This document shows positions 8,669 to 17,051 of a stretch of 32,226 nt of DNA, in pieces. Position numbers and translations under genes: made by a program. Position 1 is the stretch's first letter; each line of letters starts with the position of its first letter. The stretch comes from Salinadaptatus halalkaliphilus (GTDB taxonomy: Archaea; Halobacteriota; Halobacteria; Halobacteriales; Natrialbaceae): NCBI RefSeq assembly GCF_006543045.1, contig NZ_RBZW01000010.1, positions 1-32,226 of the forward strand, given 5' to 3'. Below the pieces are notes generated by a model. The model was not told where the DNA came from, did not search any database, and worked only from the letters and a program-made list of their open reading frames with translations.

Positions 8669-9658
8669 ATGTCACAGACTGTCCGCATTTCGGATGAACT
8701 GTATGACGCCATCGACGAGTATCGGGACAAAGACGAGTCATTCCAAGACATCATTGAAGAGATGGCCGATGAATTCGGTCTGGTGCCGGACACACTCCAG
8801 ACGCCAGCTGAACTCGAACGAAAGCTCCGATCTACCTATAGTTACTCAACAGCCGAAGCTCAGATGGTTCTTGATGCCCTCCAGTACGTCTATATTGGTG
8901 AGGAGAAACCCGAATCAATCGGAGTTCCCCATGCGTTCGCGGATGCAAACTACGAAGACGAGATTGATGCCCTCATCCGACTCGACCTCGTTTCGGAGGA
9001 ACACTACACTGGAAAATACGATTACGGCTATCGGACGACATCCAGAGGTGCCGAAGTTGCGTCCGAGCTGGTGCGGAACCATATGGACCAACACGAGGGC
9101 GAACTCCATCAGCTCCTCGACGGTTACGACGAGGTGTTCCTCGGAGTCATCATTCAGTTCGGGTTCGAGAAGACCGATTCCGGCCACTTCACTGACCGGG
9201 GGGCGACTCTCGCCGGAGCGGCAGTGCCTCCACTATGGGACATCGACGAACTGTTAACAGCGTATCGTAAGTTCATCTCGGAACTCAAAGACCTAAATCT
9301 GGCAGTCCAATACGGGACAGATATCCAGCGGACTGTCGTGGCGCCGGAGTTCAGGGACTATCTCCAGACCAGGGTCGATCCAGATACATCCGCGATGATG
9401 GCAACCGTTGAGGTCTATCAGACGTTGTTGGACTACACCCATGGTGACCTATCGACGCGAGAGGAACTCATAGATAGGCTGGACTTCGCCACGGAAGATC
9501 AATTGGCTGAGGAGGTTGATGCGTTTCACAAGGCCGGGCTCACCTCTAACTACCAACCCAATCAGGAAACCCCCTTCCTCATTCGGGACTCCGGCGGTGT
9601 CGAACAACGCATCGAAACGGAGCTGATGGACGCTCTGGGCGTGCCCACCGAACCTTAG
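8669..9658 (+). CDS. Ribbon-helix-helix-headed protein of unknown function
   Basis: A 329-residue acidic protein. The ATG at 8669 (MSQTVRISDELYDAIDEYRD) is chosen because it opens directly into an RHH/VapB-like N terminus, one beta-strand followed by two helices, as in antitoxins and small repressors; the frame is open further upstream but lacks that support. The following 280 residues are mixed alpha/beta with winged-helix-like stretches (for example LIRLDLVSEEHYTGKYDYGYRTTSRGAEVASELV, about residues 105-138). I do not recognise a catalytic motif. The upstream palindromes overlap the promoter. A short frame 9 nt downstream could be a partner gene, now probably cut short. A regulator or antitoxin-like role is an inference from the first 40 residues only. 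Confidence 0.65.
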   Translation: MSQTVRISDELYDAIDEYRDKDESFQDIIEEMADEFGLVPDTLQTPAELERKLRSTYSYSTAEAQMVLDALQYVYIGEEKPESIGVPHAFADANYEDEIDALIRLDLVSEEHYTGKYDYGYRTTSRGAEVASELVRNHMDQHEGELHQLLDGYDEVFLGVIIQFGFEKTDSGHFTDRGATLAGAAVPPLWDIDELLTAYRKFISELKDLNLAVQYGTDIQRTVVAPEFRDYLQTRVDPDTSAMMATVEVYQTLLDYTHGDLSTREELIDRLDFATEDQLAEEVDAFHKAGLTSNYQPNQETPFLIRDSGGVEQRIETELMDALGVPTEP

Positions 9659-9667
9659 GGGTCAGGT

Positions 9668-9865
9668 GTGGTCCGCATTAATCTCGATGCCGAAGGGATC
9701 GTCAAGGCGGTCTCCCAACAGTACAAGGACGGGACTTACCACCTTGATGAGCAGGGGATTGCGTTCCTGCTAGTAGAGCCTCCAGTTAATTCGTACCCAG
9801 TTGGGCATCCTATCGAAGATAGGCCTGCGCAGCGGTGTCAAAGCACGATTCAGGTGAGCCAGTGA
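9668..9865 (+). CDS. Short hypothetical frame, possibly a truncated operon partner
   Basis: A 65-codon frame opens with GTG 9 nt after the preceding stop. The first about 37 residues (VRINLDAEGIVKAVSQQYKDGTYHLDEQGIAFLL) look like real protein, but the rest overlaps the 3' end of the convergent gene on the other strand and looks random. It may be the start of a gene cut by the rearrangement that brought in the transposon region to the right. Confidence 0.3.
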   Translation: MVRINLDAEGIVKAVSQQYKDGTYHLDEQGIAFLLVEPPVNSYPVGHPIEDRPAQRCQSTIQVSQ

Positions 9866-10175
9866 ACGAGCCGTCGAGCGTAATCGACGGCTCGTATCGC
9901 TCGTCACTATACTTGTAGAACGCAAATACCCACGAGTCCGGATCGCCGGTCCAGGTTAATCGGCACAATTTCGTCGGAGTCTGTCGGATGCGTTCTTTCT
10001 CCTCCTCGCTCGCATCAGGCATCACCCATGGATCGCTCTCGAACGCATCGATGTATGCGTATTCACTACGGAAGCGAACCTGCACACGCGCGCACCGCTC
10101 GCTCCACGCGGTGCGCGCGTGTTTCTCAATCCGGTCTTGGAGGGTTCGACGAACGGACTTGGGGATCGAAGCCAT
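9810..10175 (-). CDS. Small conserved haloarchaeal protein, likely single domain
   Basis: A 121-residue protein: a basic N-terminal helix (MASIPKSVRRTLQDRIEKHARTAW), then SERCARVQVRFRSEYAYIDAFESDPWVMP, a basic helix, and LCRLTWTGDPDSWVFAFYKYSDERYEP...LDGSFTGSPESCFDTAAQAYL. As I remember, this arrangement recurs in a haloarchaeal family of unknown function that is often met beside transposons. No active site is evident. It begins about 25 nt downstream of the IS630-type transposase on the same strand, so it may be co-transcribed with it or be a passenger. The ATG at 10175 is the only reasonable start. Confidence 0.65.
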   Translation of the reverse strand: MASIPKSVRRTLQDRIEKHARTAWSERCARVQVRFRSEYAYIDAFESDPWVMPDASEEEKERIRQTPTKLCRLTWTGDPDSWVFAFYKYSDERYEPSITLDGSFTGSPESCFDTAAQAYLR

Positions 10176-10869
10176 ACGGTCTAGACGACTCCAGCGAGAT
10201 TTACGCTATCGCTGGGTGATCTTCCAACAACAGAGTCAGTTGCTCACTCGTGTAGGACCACTTGATCGGTGTTGGAGCACGATTCCACCGATTTTCGAAA
10301 CCATCGATGCGATCACGAAGTGAACTGACCGAGGCAAAGCTCTCGCCAGCGAGAGCTTTCCGACTCAGTACAGAGAAATACAGCTCGATCTGATTCAGCC
10401 ACGATGCGCCGGTTGGAAGATGCAACCCTTCGACGTTGCGGTACTGCTGTTTCAGCCACCATGTGAACGTATTCGGATGATGGGCACTCCCGTTATCGGT
10501 GATCCAGAACACGCGATCTGCCGCTCGGCAGATCGGGTGTGCCATCACCGTCTCGACGAGGGTTTCAAAATTCGCCCGCGTATTGCGATCAACACACTGA
10601 CCCACAATTTCTCCAGTTCCAACGAGTAGAGCTGCTTGATAAGTACAGGTTCCGTGGCGCTCGTACTGATGTTCGACGTGAGTCCGGGTGTGCGGTCCCG
10701 GCGGCGTCCGTCGCCGGGACCGCGCTTGAATGCCTGTCTTCTCGTCGGCACAAATGACGACGTCACGCTCGGTGAGGTCCTCACCGTCACACAGTCCGTT
10801 GTATAAATCCAACACAGGAGGGGCTTTCTGTTCGAAGTGTGGATCTCTCGGAGTCACCCAGGAGGTGTA

Positions 10870-10877
10870 GGTCCACG
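10870..10877. repeat. Left copy of the 8-bp target duplication (GGTCCACG)
   Basis: GGTCCACG at 10870-10877 recurs at 12455-12462, exactly flanking the IS66-type element. A duplication of 8 bp is the hallmark of IS66 insertions. The site lies inside the reading frame of the split IS630-type transposase. Confidence 0.85.
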
Positions 10878-12454
10878 GTAGTTGGATAGCGTGACCAGGA
10901 TTCACCGGTTAGTGATACCTCTCATCCTGATCTGAGTTCTTTCCCACCGAGGATGGACTGGAGCTGTTCAGGTGGATCAAGTCCTCGCCGTTTCCACGTC
11001 GCTAACATGGTTGTGATCGTCTCGTGAATCTGGACCCCTTCGGTTGAGCGGAGGGTCCGGAACATCTTCCGCAGCACAACTTGCTCGCGCAGAGCGCGCT
11101 CTGCGCGATTATTCGTCGAATCGACGTCTGGCTCTGTGACGAACGTCAGCCAGTGGCCTAACCCGTTCCTGATCTTCTCGATCAGCTTCTGAACCTCCTG
11201 TGACTCATACTCCTCCCTGATCAGCCCTTCCAGGTGTAACGACGCCTCCGCCCGCATCTGTTCGCGGGCGGAGGCGGATGGGTCTCTTTCGTCGAACGCC
11301 GTTAAATCGTCGTGGAGATCGTGCAACTCCGCAGAAAGCCACTCTGCTTCCTCATACCGCTCAGCAACGTACTCCGCCTCCCGCAACAGATGCGCCCAGC
11401 ATCGCTGGAGTTTCGTGTGGTAGCTCCGGTACGCCGACCAGCCGTCACAGCTGAGCGTCGAGTCCTCGGCGAATTCCTCGCCGAGGACGTCCTCTAACAC
11501 CTGGCTTCCACGACTCTCGTCAACCCAGAACAGCACTTCCTCGTCAGTTACGAACGTCCACACCCAGTGCTGTTCCCCATCAACTGGGAATCCTGTTTCA
11601 TCGCAGTAAACGACGTCACTCTCCCGGATACGGGCTTTGACGTCTTCATACGCGGGTCGCAGCCGGTCTGCGACCCGCTTGGTCAGGTTGTAGATCGTCC
11701 GATGGGAGAGGGGAATATCGAGTTCCCACTCAAACAGCTCCGCCTGCTTGCGGTTCGGAAGGCGCTGATGGAACCTTCCAAGGGCGGTTTGGGCCATGAT
11801 ATTTGGCCCAAACCGCCCGGTTTCCGGGCAGTCAGGATGCTCGGCAACGACTTCGTTTCCACAGGAACAGCGGTGTTTGCCGAGTTCGTACTCGGTGACA
11901 GTCGTTGGAATGGGAAGGGGTATGTCGATAATCGTGCGTGAGACGTAGCTGTCCGGGTTAGAGAGTGTCTGCTCACAGTCTGGGCAATATCCCTGATCGA
12001 CTCGAATGGTCTCCTCTGGTTCCGGAGGCGGTCGAGTTGTTCCCTCGTGACCTTTGTCACGTCCTGGAGAGGAGTCGCTGGCGGCGTCAGCGTCGCCGCC
12101 AGCGTCGTCCCCTTGGTCTTCGTTCTCTTCCTCGTCGCTGTCATCGTTGCCAGGTGATCCAGCCGCGCCACCCTGCTTACTGGGTGGTGTGTTTGGGTTT
12201 TCGTACCGTTTGAGGCGAGTCTTGAGTTGTTCGATCTGCTGTTGCTGTACAGCGATTTGACGACGGAGAAGACGGCTCTCAAGCTTTTGAATTACGAGTT
12301 GCTGGCGGAGATGTGTACTGTCCTCAGTGCGGATCGCGGAATCTATCGATTCCGGCGATCCGCCAATCCCCCGCGACACACTTGGTTCACCATTGAGAGA
12401 CCATTCATGAGACTGCTACGAAATCAGTCTGACGGCGGGTCGCTATCCAATTAC
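10878..12454 (-). mobile_element. Complete IS66-type element inserted in an IS630-type transposase gene
   Basis: The element is 1577 bp. Its ends are imperfect inverted repeats: the left begins GTAGTTGGATAGCG and the right, read inward, begins GTAATTGGATAGCG (13 of 14 bases identical). Perfect 8-bp direct repeats flank it. It carries one gene, the large transposase, without the small accessory genes of bacterial IS66 elements, as is common in haloarchaea. Ends, duplication and gene all look undamaged, so the insertion is probably recent. Confidence 0.85.
10922..12379 (-). CDS. IS66-family transposase
   Basis: A 485-residue DDE transposase. Residues about 25-65 are a glutamine-rich coiled coil (IQKLESRLLRRQIAVQQQQ), followed by an acidic low-complexity linker (about 66-120). 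A zinc-binding segment (CPDCEQTL...CSCGNEV) comes at about 134-180. The catalytic core shows Asp in VVYCDETGFPVDG, Asp in LSCDGWSAY and Glu in NNRAERALREQVVLRKMF, the classic IS66 spacing. The start is a GTG at 12379; no nearer in-frame start precedes the conserved coiled coil. It lies inside its own terminal repeats, and the 3' end is about 45 nt from the left end. Confidence 0.92.
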   Translation of the reverse strand: MSRGIGGSPESIDSAIRTEDSTHLRQQLVIQKLESRLLRRQIAVQQQQIEQLKTRLKRYENPNTPPSKQGGAAGSPGNDDSDEEENEDQGDDAGGDADAASDSSPGRDKGHEGTTRPPPEPEETIRVDQGYCPDCEQTLSNPDSYVSRTIIDIPLPIPTTVTEYELGKHRCSCGNEVVAEHPDCPETGRFGPNIMAQTALGRFHQRLPNRKQAELFEWELDIPLSHRTIYNLTKRVADRLRPAYEDVKARIRESDVVYCDETGFPVDGEQHWVWTFVTDEEVLFWVDESRGSQVLEDVLGEEFAEDSTLSCDGWSAYRSYHTKLQRCWAHLLREAEYVAERYEEAEWLSAELHDLHDDLTAFDERDPSASAREQMRAEASLHLEGLIREEYESQEVQKLIEKIRNGLGHWLTFVTEPDVDSTNNRAERALREQVVLRKMFRTLRSTEGVQIHETITTMLATWKRRGLDPPEQLQSILGGKELRSG

Positions 12455-12462
12455 GGTCCACG
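12455..12462. repeat. Right copy of the 8-bp target duplication (GGTCCACG)
   Basis: The partner of the copy at 10870-10877. On the minus strand the octamer encodes part of the Pro-Trp-Thr codons at which the split transposase can be rejoined in frame. Confidence 0.85.
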
Positions 12463-13000
12463 GTCGGATCGCCGCCTGCGCGAGCCAGGCGGCGATCGTG
12501 GACTGTGATGGGCACGGATCAAGCTCCCGTGAGGCCTCCGCATGGATGTCACTGGAACTCAGCCGCGAAAGCGGAAGCTGTCGTGTGGAAGGAAGTTCGC
12601 AGGCAAGGGCGGTGATAACTGCTCGATCAGTGTCACCGTAAGTGGGAGGACAGCCGGGCCGGGGCTCATCGATGAGCCCGGCCCGGCATTCCTTGGCGAA
12701 GCGTCCGCGCCATTTACGGACGGTTTTCCGTGTACACTGGAGCTTTTGTGCGATTTCAGAGTTATTGAGACCAGCAGCAGCGAGGAGGACGATCCGTGCG
12801 CGGAACACTTCTCGTTGAGGGCTGGTCGCTTTACGTGTGACCGCTTCAAGATCGGCTCGATCTTGAGCGGTCAACGTGATTGTAACTGGGTTGGGGCCTG
12901 GAGACACGTTCTTCCTCGGTTAGGTCTGTTCACTCTACGTCAGCTGAGGAGATAACGACTTCAGGCTAACCGGGTACGAACTTCCAAGACGGTCCACTAG

Positions 13001-15151
13001 ATGGCGTTTAGCATCGACTTTCTGGACGACGGCCGCGTCCTGGAGTGGGAGGCAACCGTCGACGGCGCCGTCGCGACCGAGCGCCAAGACTACACCCCAC
13101 GCTTCTACGTCGCCGCTCGCGACCCTGATGCCGACCTCGACCTCACGACGCTCCAATCGGTGTACGACCAGCACCCGGATGTCGTCACGACCGAAATGGT
13201 TGCGCGACGGCCGGGCTTTCGACGGGACGAGGAACCAGTCCTCGCGGTCGACGTCGCCCACATCGACCGTGTCACCCCACTCGCCCGGCAGGCACGCCAG
13301 CTGTCAGCCTTTCCAGTCGGGGATCTCGCCTGTTTCAACGTGGACTTTTCGCGAGAGTTCCGGTACTGTCTGGAGACCGGTGCCGATCCGACGCCGGCGA
13401 GCGAGCTGTCGACGCTCCGGCTCAGCGTTCCGATGACCGAAACGAGCAACGACGTCTACGGAGAGTTGACCGTCGCCGGCGACACTGTCACCGGCTCGCC
13501 GACGGATCTCCTGACCGCCGTCCAGGGGGCGCTCGACGCACACGATCCGGACGTCTTGGTCTGCTCGACGAGCGAGATCGTCCCGACCCTGTACGAAATG
13601 GCGACGGACGCCGGCGTCGACGACTTCTCGCTGAGTCGGTGGCCAGACGTCGATTACCAGCAGCTCGCGAGCCGGTCGACGTACTCGAGCTACGGCCGCG
13701 TCGGTCACTCGCCGGCGCGGTACAACGTCCCCGGGCGGGCGATCATCGACGAGTCGAACACGTTCTTCTACGGGGAGACCAACCTCGAGGGCGTCCTCGA
13801 CCTCGTGTCGCGTTCGAAAAAGCCCGTCCAGGAGCTCGCGTGGGCGTCGATCGGGAACGTCCTCACCGCGATCCAGATCTGTGAGGCCTACGACCGCGGG
13901 GTCCTCGTCCCGTGGAACTCCTGGCGCCACGAGTTCTACAAGCAGATGGGGACGCTCCACGACGCCGACCGTGGCGGATTCATCTTTGCCCCCGAGGTCG
14001 GCCTCCACGAGAACGTCCACGAACTCGACTTCTCCTCGTTGTATCCGAACATCATCTGTACCCAGAACGTCTCGCCGGACGTCATCCGGTGTGACTGCCA
14101 CAGCGACCGCGAGGACGTCCCTGGCCTCGGATACTCGATCTGCGACGACCGGGGCTACCTCGTCGACGTGCTGCAGCCGATCATCGACGCTCGCGACGAG
14201 ATCAAGGCGGCCATCCGTCGCGAGAAGGGTCGGGACACTCCCGACGAGGACCGTCTAGCGGAACTCGAGGGACGGTCGGGAGCGCTGAAATGGATCCTCG
14301 TCGCCTGCTTCGGATATCAGGGGTTCAGTAACGCGAAGTTCGGCCGCATCGAGTGTCATGAAGCAATCAACGCGTTCGCCCGTGAGATTCTGCTGACGGC
14401 GAAGCAGCGACTGGAAGCCGGCGGCTGGCGCGTCGTCCACGGCATCGTGGACTCCATCTGGGTGACCCCGGATCCCGACGTCGACGACGAGGACCGCGAG
14501 GACCTCGGGACGCTCGCGACGGAGATCACGGAACGTGTCGAGATTCGGCTCGAACACGAAGCCCACTACGACTGGGTGGCGTTCGTGCCGCAGCGCGGGA
14601 GCGACGCCGGCACGTTGACGAAGTACTTCGGGAAGGTCGCCGGCGACGACGACTTCAAGATCAGGGGTATCGAAGCCCGGCAACGCTCAACCCCACCGTT
14701 CATCGAGGACGTCCAGCGGGACTCTCTCGAACGGCTCGATGCAACTCGATCTCCGGACGCCGTCCTCGACTGTCTTCAGGACGCAATCAAGCGCCTCCAC
14801 GCTGGGACGGTGCCGGTCGAGCAGCTCGTCAAACGGAATCGTGTCTCCAAGCCACTGGAAGGATATACACAAAACACGCAGAACGTGGCGGCGCTGAAGC
14901 GGGCTCGCGACCAGGACCTCGCCATCCACCCGGGACAGGACATCGAGTACGTGGTCGTCGACGACGAGAAGAGTTCTCGAGAGCGGGTCGCGTTGGCTCA
15001 CGAAGAGATGGAGTCGTACGATGCGTCGTACTACGAGACGCAACTCGTCAGAGCTGTCGAGAGTGTTCTGTCACCGCTTGGGTGGGATCGCACGGAGATA
15101 CAACAAGAACTCGCAGGGGCACGTGAGCCAGAGCTAACCGATTTTCAGTGA
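13001..15151 (+). CDS. polB: Family-B DNA polymerase, short plasmid/viral type
   Basis: A 716-residue polymerase, shorter than the replicative haloarchaeal PolB. Motif A is clear (HELDFSSLYPNII, catalytic Asp 343), as is motif B (LKWILVACFGYQGFSNAKFGR, about 428-448). Motif C reads GIVDSIWV: only the second Asp (484) of the usual DTDS remains, with Ile-Val in place of the first two residues. From memory, relatives on haloarchaeal plasmids share this form, so it is probably a family trait. The N-terminal exonuclease region (about 100-260) is recognisable only by position; the ExoI stretch reads FNVDFSREFRY instead of a DIE motif, so proofreading is probably lost. It may act in repair or translesion synthesis, or replicate an element. 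The neighbouring Orc gene and origin repeats support a link with replication. Start ATG at 13001; no Shine-Dalgarno visible. Confidence 0.85.
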   Translation: MAFSIDFLDDGRVLEWEATVDGAVATERQDYTPRFYVAARDPDADLDLTTLQSVYDQHPDVVTTEMVARRPGFRRDEEPVLAVDVAHIDRVTPLARQARQLSAFPVGDLACFNVDFSREFRYCLETGADPTPASELSTLRLSVPMTETSNDVYGELTVAGDTVTGSPTDLLTAVQGALDAHDPDVLVCSTSEIVPTLYEMATDAGVDDFSLSRWPDVDYQQLASRSTYSSYGRVGHSPARYNVPGRAIIDESNTFFYGETNLEGVLDLVSRSKKPVQELAWASIGNVLTAIQICEAYDRGVLVPWNSWRHEFYKQMGTLHDADRGGFIFAPEVGLHENVHELDFSSLYPNIICTQNVSPDVIRCDCHSDREDVPGLGYSICDDRGYLVDVLQPIIDARDEIKAAIRREKGRDTPDEDRLAELEGRSGALKWILVACFGYQGFSNAKFGRIECHEAINAFAREILLTAKQRLEAGGWRVVHGIVDSIWVTPDPDVDDEDREDLGTLATEITERVEIRLEHEAHYDWVAFVPQRGSDAGTLTKYFGKVAGDDDFKIRGIEARQRSTPPFIEDVQRDSLERLDATRSPDAVLDCLQDAIKRLHAGTVPVEQLVKRNRVSKPLEGYTQNTQNVAALKRARDQDLAIHPGQDIEYVVVDDEKSSRERVALAHEEMESYDASYYETQLVRAVESVLSPLGWDRTEIQQELAGAREPELTDFQ

Positions 15152-15195
15152 CCGGGCAACGAATGGTTCAATAGAGAATTACGGTCGCACTCCCT

Positions 15196-15574
15196 CCCCC
15201 CGTCATCGATGTGTAAAACCATGAGAGGAGGGAGGGGGTGACGAGAACAGAATGGCGAAAACCGGCGATGAGACCATTAACACGAAGGAGAGTGTCTCAG
15301 CGACGCAATCTATATTCTCGTAAGCAATGCATATTGTCTGACAAAGTTTTATATGCAGTGCGTTACAACCTCAGCCGTACTCCATTTAGATGTGAAGGTT
15401 AGGAGAAATGACGCTTCGACTAACCGAACAGGGATGCCCCATATTACGCTTCTCGACCTCCTACACGATCTCTCTTGTTTTCAACCGTCTCGTGGCGTCA
15501 AGCCCGACTTTCGTGATTTATTCTACGTGAGTTCCCCCTTCCACCCCTGCTGTTTACACATCGATGACGGGGGG
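15196..15574. other. Candidate replication origin: inverted pair of Orc-box-like repeats around an AT-richer core
   Basis: A repeat with consensus CCCCCGTCATCGATGTGTAA lies in forward orientation at 15196-15217 and in reverse at 15553-15574, so the G/C strings point outward and the AT-rich sides face the core. The core includes TTTTATATGC and TCTATATTCTC at about 15310-15360, a possible unwinding element. Haloarchaeal origins typically show inverted origin-recognition boxes carrying a G-string around an AT-rich element next to an orc gene, and an Orc gene lies 1.5 kb to the right. The box differs from the common chromosomal type, which would fit its own cognate Orc. I reject the short open frame at 15353-15640 as coding. 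Confidence 0.6.
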
Positions 15575-15617
15575 TGGGGGGTCACGAGACTCCGTGACTT
15601 GATCTCTTTTCTAGTGG

Positions 15618-16894
15618 CTCAGCTTTGCACGTTGAAGTAGGAGCGTAACGTAGGGGGTGGCAAGGACGAATGATGCCGATTACGGACTTCTTGTCGTGTA
15701 CGCGTGTGTTCGACGAGTTCGAGTCGCTGTCTTCTGCCCAACGTCATCACGCCAAAACCTACGCCACAGGTCTTGTTGCGGCCAGCAACAAGACCGTGGC
15801 GGGCATCGCACGCGAAGTCCTTCCAGCCAACAGCAAACGCGCCCTCAACAAGTTCCTCACCGAGTACGACTGGGACGAACAGCAATTCAACCACGAACGT
15901 CTTGAAGAGCTTCAGAAACACGGTGAAACACGCTGGTCAAAGGATGGCTACATCGTCCTTGACGACACGATCACCGAGAAAGCCGGGGACGAAGTCCCCG
16001 GCGTCGGCCACTTCTACGATCACGCCGAAGGTGACACCGTCTGGGGGCAAGATCTCATCTACGCCTTCTACGCTGACGAGAAAACCGCCTACCCGCTCAC
16101 CTTCCGCCTCTACGAAAAACAGGACGAAGACGACCAAGACCACGATACCAAGTACGATCTCGCCCGCGAGATCGTCACCGAACTCGAAGAAGAGGTAGGT
16201 GTGCCTGCGGCCACCTACCTCTTCGACTCATGGTTCGCCCACGATTCTGGCCTTTCTGAACACATCGAATCCTACGGCAAGGACTGGATCGGCCCGCTTC
16301 GGAGCAACCGACAGGTGACCTACGGCGGAGAAGAGATCCGCGTCGATGCGCTCTTCCAGCGCATCGACACGGTTGAGCGCAATATCGAGGACGAGACCTA
16401 CCACATCTGGACGAAGAAGCTTCCCGTCTCCCAGCTGGGAGACGTGAAGCTGGTCATCGCGGAGAAAGAGACCGACGAAGACGAAAAGAATCCGGTCAAG
16501 TACCTCGCTACGAACAAGATCGACGCACCGACCGAGCACGTGATTCGCTCCTACGGGATGCGCTGGCGCATCGAGACGTTCTTCGAGGACTCGAAGCAGG
16601 ATCTCGGCCTAGGAGACTGCGAGATGCAGACCGACGAAGGTGCCAGTCGGCACTGGCACCTTCTGATGGCTGCCTACAGTCTCGTTCGTCTTGATCCTGA
16701 TTCGAGCGCCTTGGGGACGGTTCGCTCGAAGACGTCATCGCTTCGAGCGAACCTTGAACATTCTCTGAAAGAAGCCGTCTACAACCTTCTCTCGTGGGTT
16801 CGAGACAACGATGATCGCGGCGTCGATGACTTGATGACCGAGATCGACCACCTCTTCGTTCACTCAACCGCTGACGCTAACGTGCAAAGCTGAG
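15618..16894 (+). mobile_element. IS701/ISH-type insertion sequence between origin repeats and orc
   Basis: The element is 1277 bp and is bounded by perfect 16-bp inverted repeats, CTCAGCTTTGCACGTT at 15618 and its complement ending at 16894. The 6 bp TAGTGG occur on both sides (15612-15617 and 16895-16900) and look like the target duplication. It carries one transposase gene whose stop codon lies inside the right repeat. It separates the left pair of origin repeats from the repeat at 16999 and the orc gene. Confidence 0.8.
15670..16893 (+). CDS. IS701/IS4-superfamily transposase
   Basis: A 407-residue DDE transposase of the type annotated IS701 in haloarchaea. The N terminus (MMPITDFLSCTRVFDEFESLSSAQRHHAKTYATG) and the segment VAASNKTVAGIAREVLP are typical. 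The catalytic residues are Asp in YIVLDDTITEKAG, Asp in YLFDSWFAHDSG and Glu in RWRIETFFEDSKQDLG (the YREK-like signature of the IS4 superfamily). Two ATG codons stand in tandem at 15670 and 15673; either could be used. The gene fills the element and looks intact. Its length is normal for the family. Confidence 0.9.
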   Translation: MMPITDFLSCTRVFDEFESLSSAQRHHAKTYATGLVAASNKTVAGIAREVLPANSKRALNKFLTEYDWDEQQFNHERLEELQKHGETRWSKDGYIVLDDTITEKAGDEVPGVGHFYDHAEGDTVWGQDLIYAFYADEKTAYPLTFRLYEKQDEDDQDHDTKYDLAREIVTELEEEVGVPAATYLFDSWFAHDSGLSEHIESYGKDWIGPLRSNRQVTYGGEEIRVDALFQRIDTVERNIEDETYHIWTKKLPVSQLGDVKLVIAEKETDEDEKNPVKYLATNKIDAPTEHVIRSYGMRWRIETFFEDSKQDLGLGDCEMQTDEGASRHWHLLMAAYSLVRLDPDSSALGTVRSKTSSLRANLEHSLKEAVYNLLSWVRDNDDRGVDDLMTEIDHLFVHSTADANVQS

Positions 16895-16998
16895 TAGTGG
16901 GTTAGAAAGATCTGATGCGGAAGTGGCTGCTCCGCGTTCGCTGACTCACCACCACCAGTTCAGGACTCTCTCGACTTCTCCCCCGCTACAATCTCGAC

Positions 16999-17020
16999 TT
17001 TACACATCGAAAACGGGGGG
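16999..17020 (-). repeat. Orc-box-like repeat downstream of orc
   Basis: TTTACACATCGAAAACGGGG, with two further Gs, matches the origin repeat with two changes in the centre. It is in reverse orientation, between the IS701-type element and the 3' end of orc. Confidence 0.65.
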
Positions 17021-17051
17021 TGTGTTCTCCACCGGGTGCTCGCCAGGATTC

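Larger units (their letters stand above)
10201..12907 (-). pseudogene. IS630-type transposase split by an IS66-type element
   Basis: The N-terminal part (12907 down to 12455) holds the helix-turn-helix (LNNSEIAQKLQCTRKTVRKWRGRF) and ends ...AIRPWT. The C-terminal part (10869 down to 10201) continues YTSWVTPRDPHFEQKA and carries the DDE triad: Asp in CADEKT, Asp in WITDNGSAHH and Glu in NQIELYFSV. Removing the inserted element together with one copy of the 8-bp duplication joins the codons CCG TGG ACC in frame and yields a continuous protein of about 373 residues, the usual length for the family. The gene was therefore intact when the IS66 element arrived. I could not identify convincing terminal inverted repeats for this outer element. 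Confidence 0.85.

Noticed and set aside
10176-12960. Terminal inverted repeats of the outer IS630-type element
   Set aside because: Comparison of the flanks at about 10180-10200 and 12920-12960 gave only short chance matches, so no borders are claimed.
15353-15640. 95-codon open frame on the plus strand
   Set aside because: It crosses an Orc-box repeat and runs into the transposon end; composition is not haloarchaeal protein-like.
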